Source: an uncultured Lachnospiraceae bacterium (lineage in GTDB: Bacteria; Bacillota; Clostridia; Lachnospirales; Lachnospiraceae). From it: DNA of 36,574 nucleotides. The DNA lies in the NCBI GenBank assembly GCA_902766825.1, contig CACXFB010000054.1, forward strand, positions 1 through 36,574, given 5' to 3'. The translations under genes were made by a program, and so were the position numbers. Under the pieces are notes generated by a model. The model ran no database searches. It saw only the letters and a list, made by a program, of their open reading frames with translations, and was not told where the DNA came from. Positions 1-8,234 of this stretch are shown here, piece after piece. How positions within the stretch are numbered: the first letter of the stretch is position 1; the number at the start of each line of letters is the position of its first letter.

Positions 1-1306
1 CAAACTGTGTCAGGAATGGACAGTGGCTGAAAGCTCCTCTGTCGATTACAGAAACACTTGCGGGAATTGTAATCTTCTTAAGACTGTTACAATGACTGAA
101 TGCATCTCTGTTGATAGATGTAACTCCATCCGAGATTTCCATATGAGTTAAGCTGCTGCAACCATAGAAAGCAATCTGACCGATGTTTGTTACAGATGCA
201 GGGAGATTAACGTCTTCAAGAGATTCACAACCCATGAAAGTTCCTGTTTCAATTGTCTGAATCTGTTCAGGAACGTGAACGCGTCTAAGTGATGCACACT
301 TCTGGAAAGAACTCTTTCCAATACTTACAACACTGTCCGGTAAATCAAGTTCTTCAAGTGAAGTACAGTTAAAGAAAGCACAACCTTCTAATTTTACAAG
401 AGAAGATGGGAATGTAACTCTCTTAAGTGCCTGACAGTTAGAAAATGCACCGTAACTGATTGATGAAACTGTAGATGGAATCTCATATGTATCTGTTGTC
501 TCAAGCTTAGCCGGATAGAGGATAAGCTTAGACTTGTTAGCGTTGAATAAAACTCCGTCCTCTATAACAAAACTGTTATTTTGATCCACGAAACTAATCT
601 CTTCAAGATCAGGACAAAGAGAGAATGCACCTTCACCTATGTTGGTTGTATGTGCAGGAATTGCAATCTTTGAGAATCCGCATCCCTGGAAAGCATTATT
701 ACCGATTGTGGTAAGCTTCTCAGGAAGGTTAAGGTATGTAAGCTTCGCACATCCTGCAAAAGCAGACCATCCAATGTTGGTAACAGAAGATGGAACCTTA
801 ATGTTGGTAAGGTTTTCACACTTGTTGAAAACAAAGTTATTGATTGCCTTTAATTCCATTGGAAGAGATGCACTAACAAGACTGGTACATCCGCTGAAAG
901 CATAGCTTCCGATTGTGGTAACAGAATCCGGCAATGTAAAACTCTCGAGATTCTTACAATTCTCAAAAGCATAGTTACCAAAAGAAACAAGTGTCTCAGG
1001 AAAGAGTACATGTGCAAGGTTTTCACAACCGGAAAAAGTATAATTGCCGATTTTTGTAACGCCCTTTGGAATCTTTACCTGACGTATATTAGAATTTCTG
1101 AAAAATGCTCTGTCGCCTATAGCTGTGATTCCAAGATTGGTAGGAATAGTAACCTCTTCATCGGAACCATTGTATTTTTTTAAAATACCTGCGATTACAT
1201 CATAATCTTTGTTTTGTGGCTGTGCAGGTGCAGCCGGAGTCTCTGCCGGAGCAGTCTCCTTATTGTCTTTTGTAAATGTGCTTGTAAATCTGTCTAAAAA
1301 TGCCAT
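1..1306 (-). CDS. BspA-type leucine-rich-repeat protein (3' end beyond window)
   Basis: The reading frame is open from an ATG at 1306 down to base 1, so the C-terminus lies outside the window. The first ~45 residues are a linker rich in Ala, Pro and Glu. After that the protein is a tandem array of ~23-residue LRR_5/BspA-type repeats of the form 'L..I.IP.SVT.IG..AF.GC..L', broken once by a longer insert near the middle (a 'VLFNANKSKLILYPA' stretch typical of this family). No signal peptide is visible, which is unusual for a family best known from surface proteins and may mean a cytoplasmic or leaderless scaffold. A GGGGG ribosome site sits 6 bases before the ATG. A promoter lies at 1347-1375, so it is transcribed separately from the DHHW gene upstream. 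Its binding partner cannot be told from sequence. Confidence 0.85.
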   Translation of the reverse strand, partial: MAFLDRFTSTFTKDNKETAPAETPAAPAQPQNKDYDVIAGILKKYNGSDEEVTIPTNLGITAIGDRAFFRNSNIRQVKIPKGVTKIGNYTFSGCENLAHVLFPETLVSFGNYAFENCKNLESFTLPDSVTTIGSYAFSGCTSLVSASLPMELKAINNFVFNKCENLTNIKVPSSVTNIGWSAFAGCAKLTYLNLPEKLTTIGNNAFQGCGFSKIAIPAHTTNIGEGAFSLCPDLEEISFVDQNNSFVIEDGVLFNANKSKLILYPAKLETTDTYEIPSTVSSISYGAFSNCQALKRVTFPSSLVKLEGCAFFNCTSLEELDLPDSVVSIGKSSFQKCASLRRVHVPEQIQTIETGTFMGCESLEDVNLPASVTNIGQIAFYGCSSLTHMEISDGVTSINRDAFSHCNSLKKITIPASVSVIDRGAFSHCPFLTQF

Positions 1307-1346
1307 AATGAGCCCCCTGTAATAAATCCGAATTAAATCATATTAA

Positions 1347-1375
1347 ATTCTATCACAAACATTTTATCCTTGCAA
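1347..1375 (-). promoter_or_regulatory. Promoter of the leucine-rich-repeat gene
   Basis: On the minus strand there is TTGCAA (1375-1370), a 17-base spacer, then TAGAAT (1352-1347), about 40 bases ahead of the start codon at 1306. This is a good housekeeping sigma-factor match, found by eye. Confidence 0.5.
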
Positions 1376-1433
1376 TGCCACAGTTGGAATCATTTAAACT
1401 TTTAAATTATAAAATTTTTATAAACTCAAAATA

Positions 1434-2549
1434 TTAGAAAATAGCTCTCATTCCATCATCTGTGTCAATGGTGTTAAGATTGTAAAGAATTAGTACGCTG
1501 TCAGCACCTGAAAGATTAACATATTCACTTATTCGCTGCATTCTGAAGTATCTTGGATTGATTACCTGGATTGTTTTGTAGTAATCAACAAGATAAGGCA
1601 GAATAGAATTAGCGTAACTGTCCTTTATAACGACAAGTGTTTCATCATTAACGCCGTCCGGGTTGTTAATTGTGATAAGAGAGTTGGAATCGTTTCCTAT
1701 ATAATAGGAATACTTATCTTTTTCGGAAAGGTAGCTGTCTTCGTAAAGAGTGTCAGTAACCTTTCCGTCAGGATAGGTTACAGTAATATTTTTTGATTCC
1801 GGTTCAAAAGAAAGCATGGTATCACCTTTTCTGGTGTAATCATTTATCTTAGAGTAGATTGTTCCTTTGAAACTGTCGGTTACTTCTTTGTAATTGTATG
1901 AGGACATATCCTTTGGTGTTATTCCTGCATAGTCAGCATAAGCCTGATATCCGTAGTAAGCACCCTTAAGTGTCCAGTGGTGGTCAAGATGGTAGTAAAG
2001 GCCATCTTCAGATGAGTGCTGCTTAAGAAGGGATGCAACATCTATTGTATCACATTTAACATTGTCGTATATTTCATTTAAAGTATCCATCTGGTTGCAT
2101 GTAACAGCACTTTTTGGAAGCTTGTCCTCGTATACGGTAACTGCTGTAGGAACGAGCATAAGTGATACTTTGCAGTTAACGTTTTTAGTAAAATTATTAA
2201 TTTTTCTTATAATCATCTCAGTCTTTTCAGGCTGTTTGTAAGGCTCGATGAAGTAATCATCATCGGCAAGGTATATACCGTTAATCTGTGTATGGAAAGT
2301 AGCTTTTTCAAACAGAGTTTTAAGACCTATAAGTCTGTCTCTTAAAACAAACTGGTCGCAGGCATAGTCTTCGAAATCCTCCATCCATTTACCGCTTTTA
2401 ACGTCACTAAAAGATAACTTTGGCATCTGGGCAAGGTATCTGTTTTCATTTTCAGAAAATTCACGGTCAGGCGTAACCGGAAATGCAATCATGAAAAATG
2501 CAATTACCAAAAGCAGTACAGGTGGTATTATTTTTAAATATTTATTCAT
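1434..2549 (-). CDS. DHHW-family envelope O-acetylation partner protein
   Basis: A 371-aa protein with one N-terminal membrane segment (about residues 8-25) and an extracytoplasmic SGNH/AlgX-like domain. It carries the family-defining DHHW motif (residues ~189-192, His/Asp side) and a KDSYANS block near the C-terminus that should hold the nucleophilic serine. Proteins of this family work with a membrane-bound O-acyltransferase, taking the acetyl group passed across the membrane and placing it on a cell-surface polymer. The gene directly upstream (2605-4035) is such an MBOAT, which supports the role. The frame can be extended to a TTG at 2567, but the ATG at 2549 is preferred: GGAG lies 12 bases upstream and the family starts near the membrane segment. 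The acceptor polymer is unknown. Confidence 0.88.
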   Translation of the reverse strand: MNKYLKIIPPVLLLVIAFFMIAFPVTPDREFSENENRYLAQMPKLSFSDVKSGKWMEDFEDYACDQFVLRDRLIGLKTLFEKATFHTQINGIYLADDDYFIEPYKQPEKTEMIIRKINNFTKNVNCKVSLMLVPTAVTVYEDKLPKSAVTCNQMDTLNEIYDNVKCDTIDVASLLKQHSSEDGLYYHLDHHWTLKGAYYGYQAYADYAGITPKDMSSYNYKEVTDSFKGTIYSKINDYTRKGDTMLSFEPESKNITVTYPDGKVTDTLYEDSYLSEKDKYSYYIGNDSNSLITINNPDGVNDETLVVIKDSYANSILPYLVDYYKTIQVINPRYFRMQRISEYVNLSGADSVLILYNLNTIDTDDGMRAIF

Positions 2550-2604
2550 ATCGTTACACGTCTCCAATCATTAAAAATACAAATGAATCTGATATAAGTT
2601 TTGC

Positions 2605-4035
2605 TTAGAATCTGAAGTAAAGGAACGGATTATAGCTGTCATTTACAAGATATGAAACAGTTATAATGAACAGTCCTGTATAAAAACACATTGCAACAGC
2701 AGCGTGAGTAATGGCAACAGCATTACCGTGAGAGCTTGTTTTAATGATATTTTCTATCTTGGCGGTTAAAAGTTTGTAAACTGGTGCACTTATAATAATT
2801 GCGACCGCAAGTATAAATCCGTGATTGATAAGTACGTTAAAGAATCCTTTATCAATTAGACTGTTACCTGAGGCAAAGAACATTATCTTTGCAAATTTTC
2901 CAAACAGATTCATGTCATCAAATGTAAATATAGTGAATCCAAACACTATAATGAATACTGAGTAAAAATGTTTGAAGAAAGCAGGTGTTTTTTCTAAATA
3001 TTTGCCCCATACATACTTTTCAAGTATGAGAAGTACTCCGTAATAAAGTCCCCATAATATGAAGTTAAATGCAGCTCCGTGCCACATACCCGTAAGACCC
3101 CATACAATCATAAGGTTAAGTATATGTCTTGGAACAGAGCATCTGTTACCGCCAAGAGGAATGTAGACATAGTCTCTGAAAAATGATGACAGTGAAATAT
3201 GCCAGCGTCTCCAGAAGTCTGTTACCGAAGTTGCGGTAAGAGGATAGTTAAAGTTTTCAAGGTAAGTAAATCCAATCATTTTACCGATACCGATTGCCAT
3301 GTCGGAATATCCGCTAAAGTCAAAATATATCTGGAATGTAAATGAACATGCTGCAAGCCATGCACTTGCAACACTGATTGTTGAGTAATCCTGACCGGTT
3401 ACGGTGCTGAACAACAGTCCCATGTTATTGGCGATAAGAACTTTTTTGAAAAGTCCCTGCATAAAACGGAAAAGACCCTGACAGAACTTTTCATAGGTGA
3501 TTGTTCTGTTGTGAAGTTCCTTGGCAACAGTTTCATAACGAACGATAGGTCCGGCAATAAGTTGAGGGAACATTGAAACATAAGTTATAAAAATAAGGAA
3601 ATTATGTTCACATGCAACACTTCCCCTGTATACATCGATAGTATAACTCATAGTCTGGAACGTAAAGAAACTGATTCCAATAGGAAGTGCAATATTAAGA
3701 AGTTCAAAATTGCTGTGTGTAATGCTGTTAAAAGTGCCGATTGCAAAATCAGTATACTTAAAGAATCCTAAAAGTCCGAGATTGACAATAATGGCAATAA
3801 TGAGAGTAATCTTTTTTGGTGTGGCGTTTTTTTGTTTTTCAAGTATAAGACCACAGACAAAGTTAAATACAGAGGAGAAAATCATTAACAGTATATATAC
3901 TGGTTCGCCCCATGCGTAAAATACAAGACTGAAAAAACATAACACAATGATTTTAACCTTTTTTGGAACTATGAAATAGCATAACAAAAAAAGTGGAAGA
4001 AAAATAAACAAAAACTCTAAACTGCTGAAAACCAT
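2605..4035 (-). CDS. Membrane-bound O-acyltransferase (MBOAT, AlgI/DltB type)
   Basis: A 476-aa polytopic membrane protein with about 10-12 hydrophobic segments. It has the MBOAT hallmarks: a block with WRRWHIS and FFRDYVYIPLGGNR at residues ~275-298, and the invariant histidine in GMWHGAAFNF (His319). The length matches AlgI-like enzymes, which move acetyl groups across the membrane for O-acetylation of exported polysaccharides or wall polymers. The start is well set: AGGAG lies 9 bases before the ATG, inside the last codons of the upstream transglycosylase gene, whose stop is only 3 bases away. Translational coupling is therefore likely. The DHHW gene 55 bases downstream encodes the probable extracytoplasmic acetyl-transfer partner. 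Confidence 0.92.
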   Translation of the reverse strand: MVFSSLEFLFIFLPLFLLCYFIVPKKVKIIVLCFFSLVFYAWGEPVYILLMIFSSVFNFVCGLILEKQKNATPKKITLIIAIIVNLGLLGFFKYTDFAIGTFNSITHSNFELLNIALPIGISFFTFQTMSYTIDVYRGSVACEHNFLIFITYVSMFPQLIAGPIVRYETVAKELHNRTITYEKFCQGLFRFMQGLFKKVLIANNMGLLFSTVTGQDYSTISVASAWLAACSFTFQIYFDFSGYSDMAIGIGKMIGFTYLENFNYPLTATSVTDFWRRWHISLSSFFRDYVYIPLGGNRCSVPRHILNLMIVWGLTGMWHGAAFNFILWGLYYGVLLILEKYVWGKYLEKTPAFFKHFYSVFIIVFGFTIFTFDDMNLFGKFAKIMFFASGNSLIDKGFFNVLINHGFILAVAIIISAPVYKLLTAKIENIIKTSSHGNAVAITHAAVAMCFYTGLFIITVSYLVNDSYNPFLYFRF

Positions 4036-4038
4036 TTT

Positions 4039-4854
4039 TTAATTCTCCTTGTCATCATTTTGAGAGATAAGATCAAGCACTCTCATATAGTTGGAATAAT
4101 TTTTGAAAGCTTCGTAAAGCTGTGTGCGAAATGCTGAGGTTATCACAGATTCCTGTGAAGGATCGTATATCTGTGTGTCATCCTCTGCCAATAACGGATT
4201 ATTTGATGTAACATTATCTTTGACCGGCTCTTTTGTAATTGCTGACGCATTTTCAAGTGTTGCATTGGCTGCGGCTGCAGTGTCTGATTTTTTAGTCACG
4301 TTATTAGTCACCGCAGAAGATGCGTAGTCGGTTATGTTGACAGTGACGTATTTGTCCGGAACATGTACGCCGTTAGACATAAAACCTTTAATCCTTGCTA
4401 CATAATCCTCACAAAAAGGCGGAACACCGCCGTATTTACTGACGTTACCGGGACCTCCGTTATATGCTGCAAGTGCAAGGTCTGTATTGCCATCATATTT
4501 TTTTAGAAAACGTGCAAGAAGCTTTGTCCCTCCCATAATGTTTTGAACAGGGTCGTAAGCATCGGTTACACCAACTTCGGCAGCAGCTTCCGGCATAAGC
4601 TGCATAAGACCGGTGGCACCGCAATAAGACACGGCATCAGGGTTAAAAGAAGACTCCATCATAATAACCGATTTTATAAGATTAACGGGCACATTAAACT
4701 CTTTAGCCGCAATATTTATTATATCCTCATAGGAATATGTTTTATTTAAATAACTGTCAAAAGATTTTGTTTCATCTGCAGCTTCGCTTTTTGACGGTGA
4801 CGCTGCGGTGCTTTTAATCTGGGAAATGCCCTGGCTGATTTCATCTATTTTCAT
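4039..4854 (-). CDS. Lytic transglycosylase, SLT domain, without signal peptide
   Basis: A 271-aa protein. Residues ~45-155 form a goose-lysozyme-like SLT domain: the catalytic glutamate is E67 in MMESSF, followed by GATGLMQLMP and ALAAYNGGPGNV. Such enzymes cut peptidoglycan between MurNAc and GlcNAc to leave 1,6-anhydro ends. The first 40 residues are polar and Ser/Ala-rich, with no signal peptide or membrane anchor, so export would need another route (flagellar-type secretion is one possibility in this group, unproven here). The C-terminal ~110 residues are low-complexity with no recognised domain. The ATG at 4854 is chosen because GGAG lies 9 bases upstream; a TTG two codons earlier is possible. 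It is the first gene of an operon with MBOAT and DHHW genes, which suggests coordinated remodelling and acetylation of the wall. Confidence 0.88.
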   Translation of the reverse strand: MKIDEISQGISQIKSTAASPSKSEAADETKSFDSYLNKTYSYEDIINIAAKEFNVPVNLIKSVIMMESSFNPDAVSYCGATGLMQLMPEAAAEVGVTDAYDPVQNIMGGTKLLARFLKKYDGNTDLALAAYNGGPGNVSKYGGVPPFCEDYVARIKGFMSNGVHVPDKYVTVNITDYASSAVTNNVTKKSDTAAAANATLENASAITKEPVKDNVTSNNPLLAEDDTQIYDPSQESVITSAFRTQLYEAFKNYSNYMRVLDLISQNDDKEN

Positions 4855-4893
4855 AAGCAATCACTCCGTTATTTCATAAAATTACGTTTTCTT

Positions 4894-4922
4894 ATTATAC
4901 TACATCGAAAAAAGGGTAACAA
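4894..4922 (-). promoter_or_regulatory. Promoter of the transglycosylase-MBOAT-DHHW operon
   Basis: On the minus strand: TTGTTA (4922-4917), 17-base spacer, TATAAT (4899-4894), ~40 bases before the start at 4854. It is arranged back-to-back with a plus-strand promoter whose -35 starts at 4943; TTAATTAA lies between them. Confidence 0.6.
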
Positions 4923-4942
4923 TATTCATTTCTTAATTAAGT

Positions 4943-4971
4943 TTGAAAATTGTATTACGAAATGATAAAAT
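4943..4971 (+). promoter_or_regulatory. Promoter of the DUF1653-peptidase operon
   Basis: TTGAAA (4943-4948), 17-base spacer, TAAAAT (4966-4971), ~37 bases before the GTG start at 5008. It is the divergent partner of the promoter at 4894-4922. Confidence 0.55.
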
Positions 4972-5007
4972 ATTTTAATGATACAAGACAGATGGAGGTT
5001 GTGTGTC

Positions 5008-5640
5008 GTGGAAGAAAGAAAACTAATCGGCGGAGATATTTACAGACATTTCAAGAATAAATTGTACCAGATTGTTACTGTTGCAAAGCATTCGGAGACA
5101 GGACAGGAGCTTGTCATATATCAGGCGTTGTACGGGCAGTTCGGAGTATATGCAAGACCTAAGGAGATGTTCCTTAGCGAAGTGGATCATGTCAAGTACC
5201 CTGACGTGAAGCAAAAGTATCGTTTTGAGAGGGTCAACAGGGACAGCCTTGGCAATGATAATGTCATAGCGGATATAAAAAATGATATTGAAAATAATGA
5301 TGCAGAAACTGTTAATAAAATTATCAAAGAAGTAAATAACGATATAAAAGAAGTTGTAAGAAAAGATGTAAAAGAAGAAGTAAAGTCTGATAAGACTGTT
5401 TCGGAAGATGAAGTGGCAGGAGAGATTAACAAAGACCTGCTTGATTTTCTTAACGCCGACAGTTATAAGGAAAAGATTGACGTGCTTAACAATGCACGCA
5501 AAAGAATAGATGACAGGACTCTTGACAACATGGCTGTGGCACTTGATTATATTTTGCCGGAAGGCAGTTTTGAGGATAAATGCAATGCACTTATTCAGTG
5601 TCTTAGAACACTTGAAAAATATGAGCTTAAAAGAAGATAG
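5008..5640 (+). CDS. DUF1653-domain protein
   Basis: A 210-aa protein. Residues ~5-60 match the DUF1653 fold (GGDIYRHFKNKLYQIV, then a YQALYGQFGVYARP block and an MF..EV ending), a small beta-rich domain of unknown function. The middle (~80-145) is highly charged, Asp/Glu/Lys-rich and probably a coiled coil or flexible linker. The last ~65 residues form a helical region (LLDFLNADSYKEKIDVL onwards) that I do not recognise. The start is decided by the ribosome site: GGAGG at 4994-4998 lies 9 bases before GTG 5008, whereas the in-frame ATG at 4978 has no such site and would overlap the site itself. It is the first gene of a plus-strand run; the next gene begins 16 bases after its stop. No function is proposed. 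Confidence 0.8.
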   Translation: MEERKLIGGDIYRHFKNKLYQIVTVAKHSETGQELVIYQALYGQFGVYARPKEMFLSEVDHVKYPDVKQKYRFERVNRDSLGNDNVIADIKNDIENNDAETVNKIIKEVNNDIKEVVRKDVKEEVKSDKTVSEDEVAGEINKDLLDFLNADSYKEKIDVLNNARKRIDDRTLDNMAVALDYILPEGSFEDKCNALIQCLRTLEKYELKRR

Positions 5641-5656
5641 AATATAAGGACTGATT

Positions 5657-6364
5657 ATGGAGCTAAAAACCAGCAGGGGTATAATTGAGTACAGACTTAT
5701 AAAAAGCAGACGAAAAACCATGTGCGTGGAGATTGATGCCAATGCTAATGTAACGGTAAGAGCACCCCTTAGGGTTAACGAAAAAGATGTACTGCTTTTT
5801 TTGGAGAGTAAATCAGACTGGATAATAAGAAAGTGCGAAGAACAAAAAAAGGCGATTCAGAAAACAAAAGAATACAGACACACTTTCGGGGAAGGTGATG
5901 TCTTTTTCTTTCTTGGAGAAAAATATGAACTTAGATTTACGGAGTTTACAGAAGAAAAAAAGGTTGAAACGGACGATACTCAAGGAATTATGTTTGTGAA
6001 TGCTTCAGTAACAGATGTTGAAAAAACAATTTGTGAGTGGTATTTGGAAAACATGAAAATCATTCTTTCTGATAAAATCAGATACTATGCCAATACTATG
6101 GGGGTGAGAGTGGGAAGAATTACACTAAGGGATCAAAAGACCAGGTGGGGAAGCTGCAGCAGTCTTGGTAATCTGAACTTTAACTGGCGGCTAATAATGG
6201 CACCAAAGGAAGTAATTGATTATGTAGTAGTTCATGAAATGTGTCATTTAAAACAAATGAACCATAGTAAATTATTCTGGAATGAAGTAAAAAAGTATTG
6301 TCCTGATTATAGCATTTACCGTAAATGGCTAAAGGATAACGGAAAATATCTGGTGTGGATATAG
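5657..6364 (+). CDS. YgjP-like (M48/DUF45 family) zinc metallopeptidase
   Basis: A 235-aa protein of the SprT-like YgjP/DUF45 family. The zinc-binding HExxH motif is visible as HEMCH (H193, E194, H197), with a further conserved histidine six residues on (H203, in NHSKLFW), and the family block TRWGSCSSLGNLNFNWRL precedes it. An N-terminal part rich in basic residues is usual for the family. Members are cytoplasmic and their natural substrates are poorly known. The start has AAGGA six bases before the ATG. It sits between the DUF1653 gene and a Xaa-Pro aminopeptidase, so it is probably co-transcribed with them in a general protein-turnover setting. Confidence 0.88.
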   Translation: MELKTSRGIIEYRLIKSRRKTMCVEIDANANVTVRAPLRVNEKDVLLFLESKSDWIIRKCEEQKKAIQKTKEYRHTFGEGDVFFFLGEKYELRFTEFTEEKKVETDDTQGIMFVNASVTDVEKTICEWYLENMKIILSDKIRYYANTMGVRVGRITLRDQKTRWGSCSSLGNLNFNWRLIMAPKEVIDYVVVHEMCHLKQMNHSKLFWNEVKKYCPDYSIYRKWLKDNGKYLVWI

Positions 6365-6391
6365 CAAAATTTTAGAGAAAAGGTGATTAAA

Positions 6392-8191
6392 TTGAATATA
6401 TATAAGGAAAGAGTTGATAAAATACGAAATCTGATGAGAAGGGAGAATATTGATTTCTACCTTATCCCAAGCGATGATTTTCATGCAAGTGAATACGTAG
6501 GAGAATATTTTAAATGCAGAGAATATGTAAGCGGATTTGACGGTTCGGCAGGAACTCTTTTAATATCAACGGACATGGCAGGGCTGTGGACGGATGGACG
6601 ATATTTTATTCAGGCTAAAGAGCAGCTTGAAGGAAGTGACATAATTCTTTTTAGATCAGGTGAAGAAAATGTGCCGGATATTTATTCGTACATAAAAGAA
6701 AATATAAAAATAGGAGGCTGCTTAGGTTTTGATGCAAGATGCATGACTTTAGTAAGTGCCAACAAAATAAAAAAACTGTTAGATGAAAAAGCGGTGTCGA
6801 TAAAGTCTGATGTTGATCTTGTGGGAGAAATCTGGACGGACAGACCGGCATTTGCACCCAAAAATGCGTGGATGCTTGAGACTAAGTATTGTGGAAAAGA
6901 TGTATCACAAAAGCTTAGTGAACTGCGAGAAGCATTAAAAAAAGAAAATGCGGATATGATTTTACTAGCATCACTTGATGATATTTCATGGCTTTATAAT
7001 ATTAGAGGTAATGATATAGATTATACACCTGTTGTGATGTGCTACAGTGTTGTTGGAATGGACAGTTCGGTAATATATGCCAGAAAAGATGTGTTTGATA
7101 GTGACACCTTGGCAATGTTTGCAAGCGAAAAAATAGTTGTTAAAGATTATTTTCAGGTGTATGACGATGTTAAAAAAATAGAAAAAGGTACACGTCTTTT
7201 TATTGATGAGTCGTCTGTAAATAAGGCGCTTGGCGATTGCATTTCAAACGAAGTAATAACTGTTAAGGGAGATAACCCGACAATTATGATGAAGGCAGTT
7301 AAAAATCCTACTGAGATGGAAAATGAGAGAATTGCCCATATAAAAGATGCTGTTGCGGTTACAAAGCTTATTTATAAGCTGAAAAATGAACTAAGAGATG
7401 ACATTGTTAATAAGAGACTGACGGAATTAGATGTTGCAAAAATGCAGCTTGAATTAAGAAAACAGCAGGATAATTTTGTAATGGAAAGTTTTGCTCCGAT
7501 AATAGCAACAGGTAAACATGGTGCTATTATTCATTATGAGCCGACCTATGAGACAAATGTTGCTATAGAAGATAACAGTTTTCTTCTTATGGATACCGGG
7601 GGACATTATCTTGAAGGAACTACGGACATAACAAGAACTGTGGCAATAGGCAATGTTACTGATGAAATGAAGAAGCGATACACAGCCGTACTTATAGGTA
7701 ATCTTGAGATAGCTGATGCATATTTTAAGGAAGGTATAAGCGGAGAAAATCTTGATTATCTTGCAAGACACAGTCTTTGGCAGATGGGACTTGATTACAG
7801 ACACGGTACAGGGCACGGAGTCGGATATCTGATGAACGTTCACGAAGGACCTAATTCAATAAGGCTTAAAGGAATGCCGGGAAAGGCACCTACGGCATTT
7901 TGCGAAGGCATGATTACATCCGATGAACCGGGAGTATACATTGAAGGAGAGTACGGTATACGACTTGAAAACCTTGTAATGTGTGTTAAAGATAAAAAGA
8001 CAGAGTATGGACAGTTTATGCGATTTGAGACGTTAACGTTGGTTCCGTTTGATATGGATGCAATTGATTATGATATGTTGACGGACAGACATAAACAGTT
8101 GCTTTTGAATTACCATAAGAATATATATGAAAATATTAAAGAATATTTTAATGAAAAAGAAAGAGAATGGTTGTATAATTTTACTTGTTAA
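6392..8191 (+). CDS. Xaa-Pro aminopeptidase (aminopeptidase P family, M24)
   Basis: A ~599-aa cytoplasmic metallopeptidase that removes N-terminal residues preceding proline. It has the three-part layout of the long eukaryote-like form: two creatinase-like N-terminal domains (the first with the LIPSDDFHASEYV block) and a C-terminal pita-bread M24 domain. All five metal ligands are present: D401 and D412 (MDTGGHYLEGTTDITRT), H475 (GTGHGVG), E512 (SDEPG) and E526 (RLENLV). The C-terminal ~60 residues match the extra APP domain of the family. The TTG at 6392 is preferred because AAAGGTGAT ends four bases before it; an upstream in-frame GTG at 6383 lies inside that ribosome site. It belongs to the plus-strand run that begins at 5008. 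Confidence 0.93.
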   Translation: MNIYKERVDKIRNLMRRENIDFYLIPSDDFHASEYVGEYFKCREYVSGFDGSAGTLLISTDMAGLWTDGRYFIQAKEQLEGSDIILFRSGEENVPDIYSYIKENIKIGGCLGFDARCMTLVSANKIKKLLDEKAVSIKSDVDLVGEIWTDRPAFAPKNAWMLETKYCGKDVSQKLSELREALKKENADMILLASLDDISWLYNIRGNDIDYTPVVMCYSVVGMDSSVIYARKDVFDSDTLAMFASEKIVVKDYFQVYDDVKKIEKGTRLFIDESSVNKALGDCISNEVITVKGDNPTIMMKAVKNPTEMENERIAHIKDAVAVTKLIYKLKNELRDDIVNKRLTELDVAKMQLELRKQQDNFVMESFAPIIATGKHGAIIHYEPTYETNVAIEDNSFLLMDTGGHYLEGTTDITRTVAIGNVTDEMKKRYTAVLIGNLEIADAYFKEGISGENLDYLARHSLWQMGLDYRHGTGHGVGYLMNVHEGPNSIRLKGMPGKAPTAFCEGMITSDEPGVYIEGEYGIRLENLVMCVKDKKTEYGQFMRFETLTLVPFDMDAIDYDMLTDRHKQLLLNYHKNIYENIKEYFNEKEREWLYNFTC

Positions 8192-8234
8192 TGGTGTGGA
8201 AGATTAGAATGTGTAAATGTAAAGGGAGATACAT

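Noticed and set aside
5023-5742. Long minus-strand open frame of 239 codons opposite the DUF1653 gene
   Set aside because: Low-complexity Phe/Ile/Ser-rich translation with no motif; it is a shadow of the Lys/Glu/Asp-rich plus-strand gene, which has a promoter and ribosome site.
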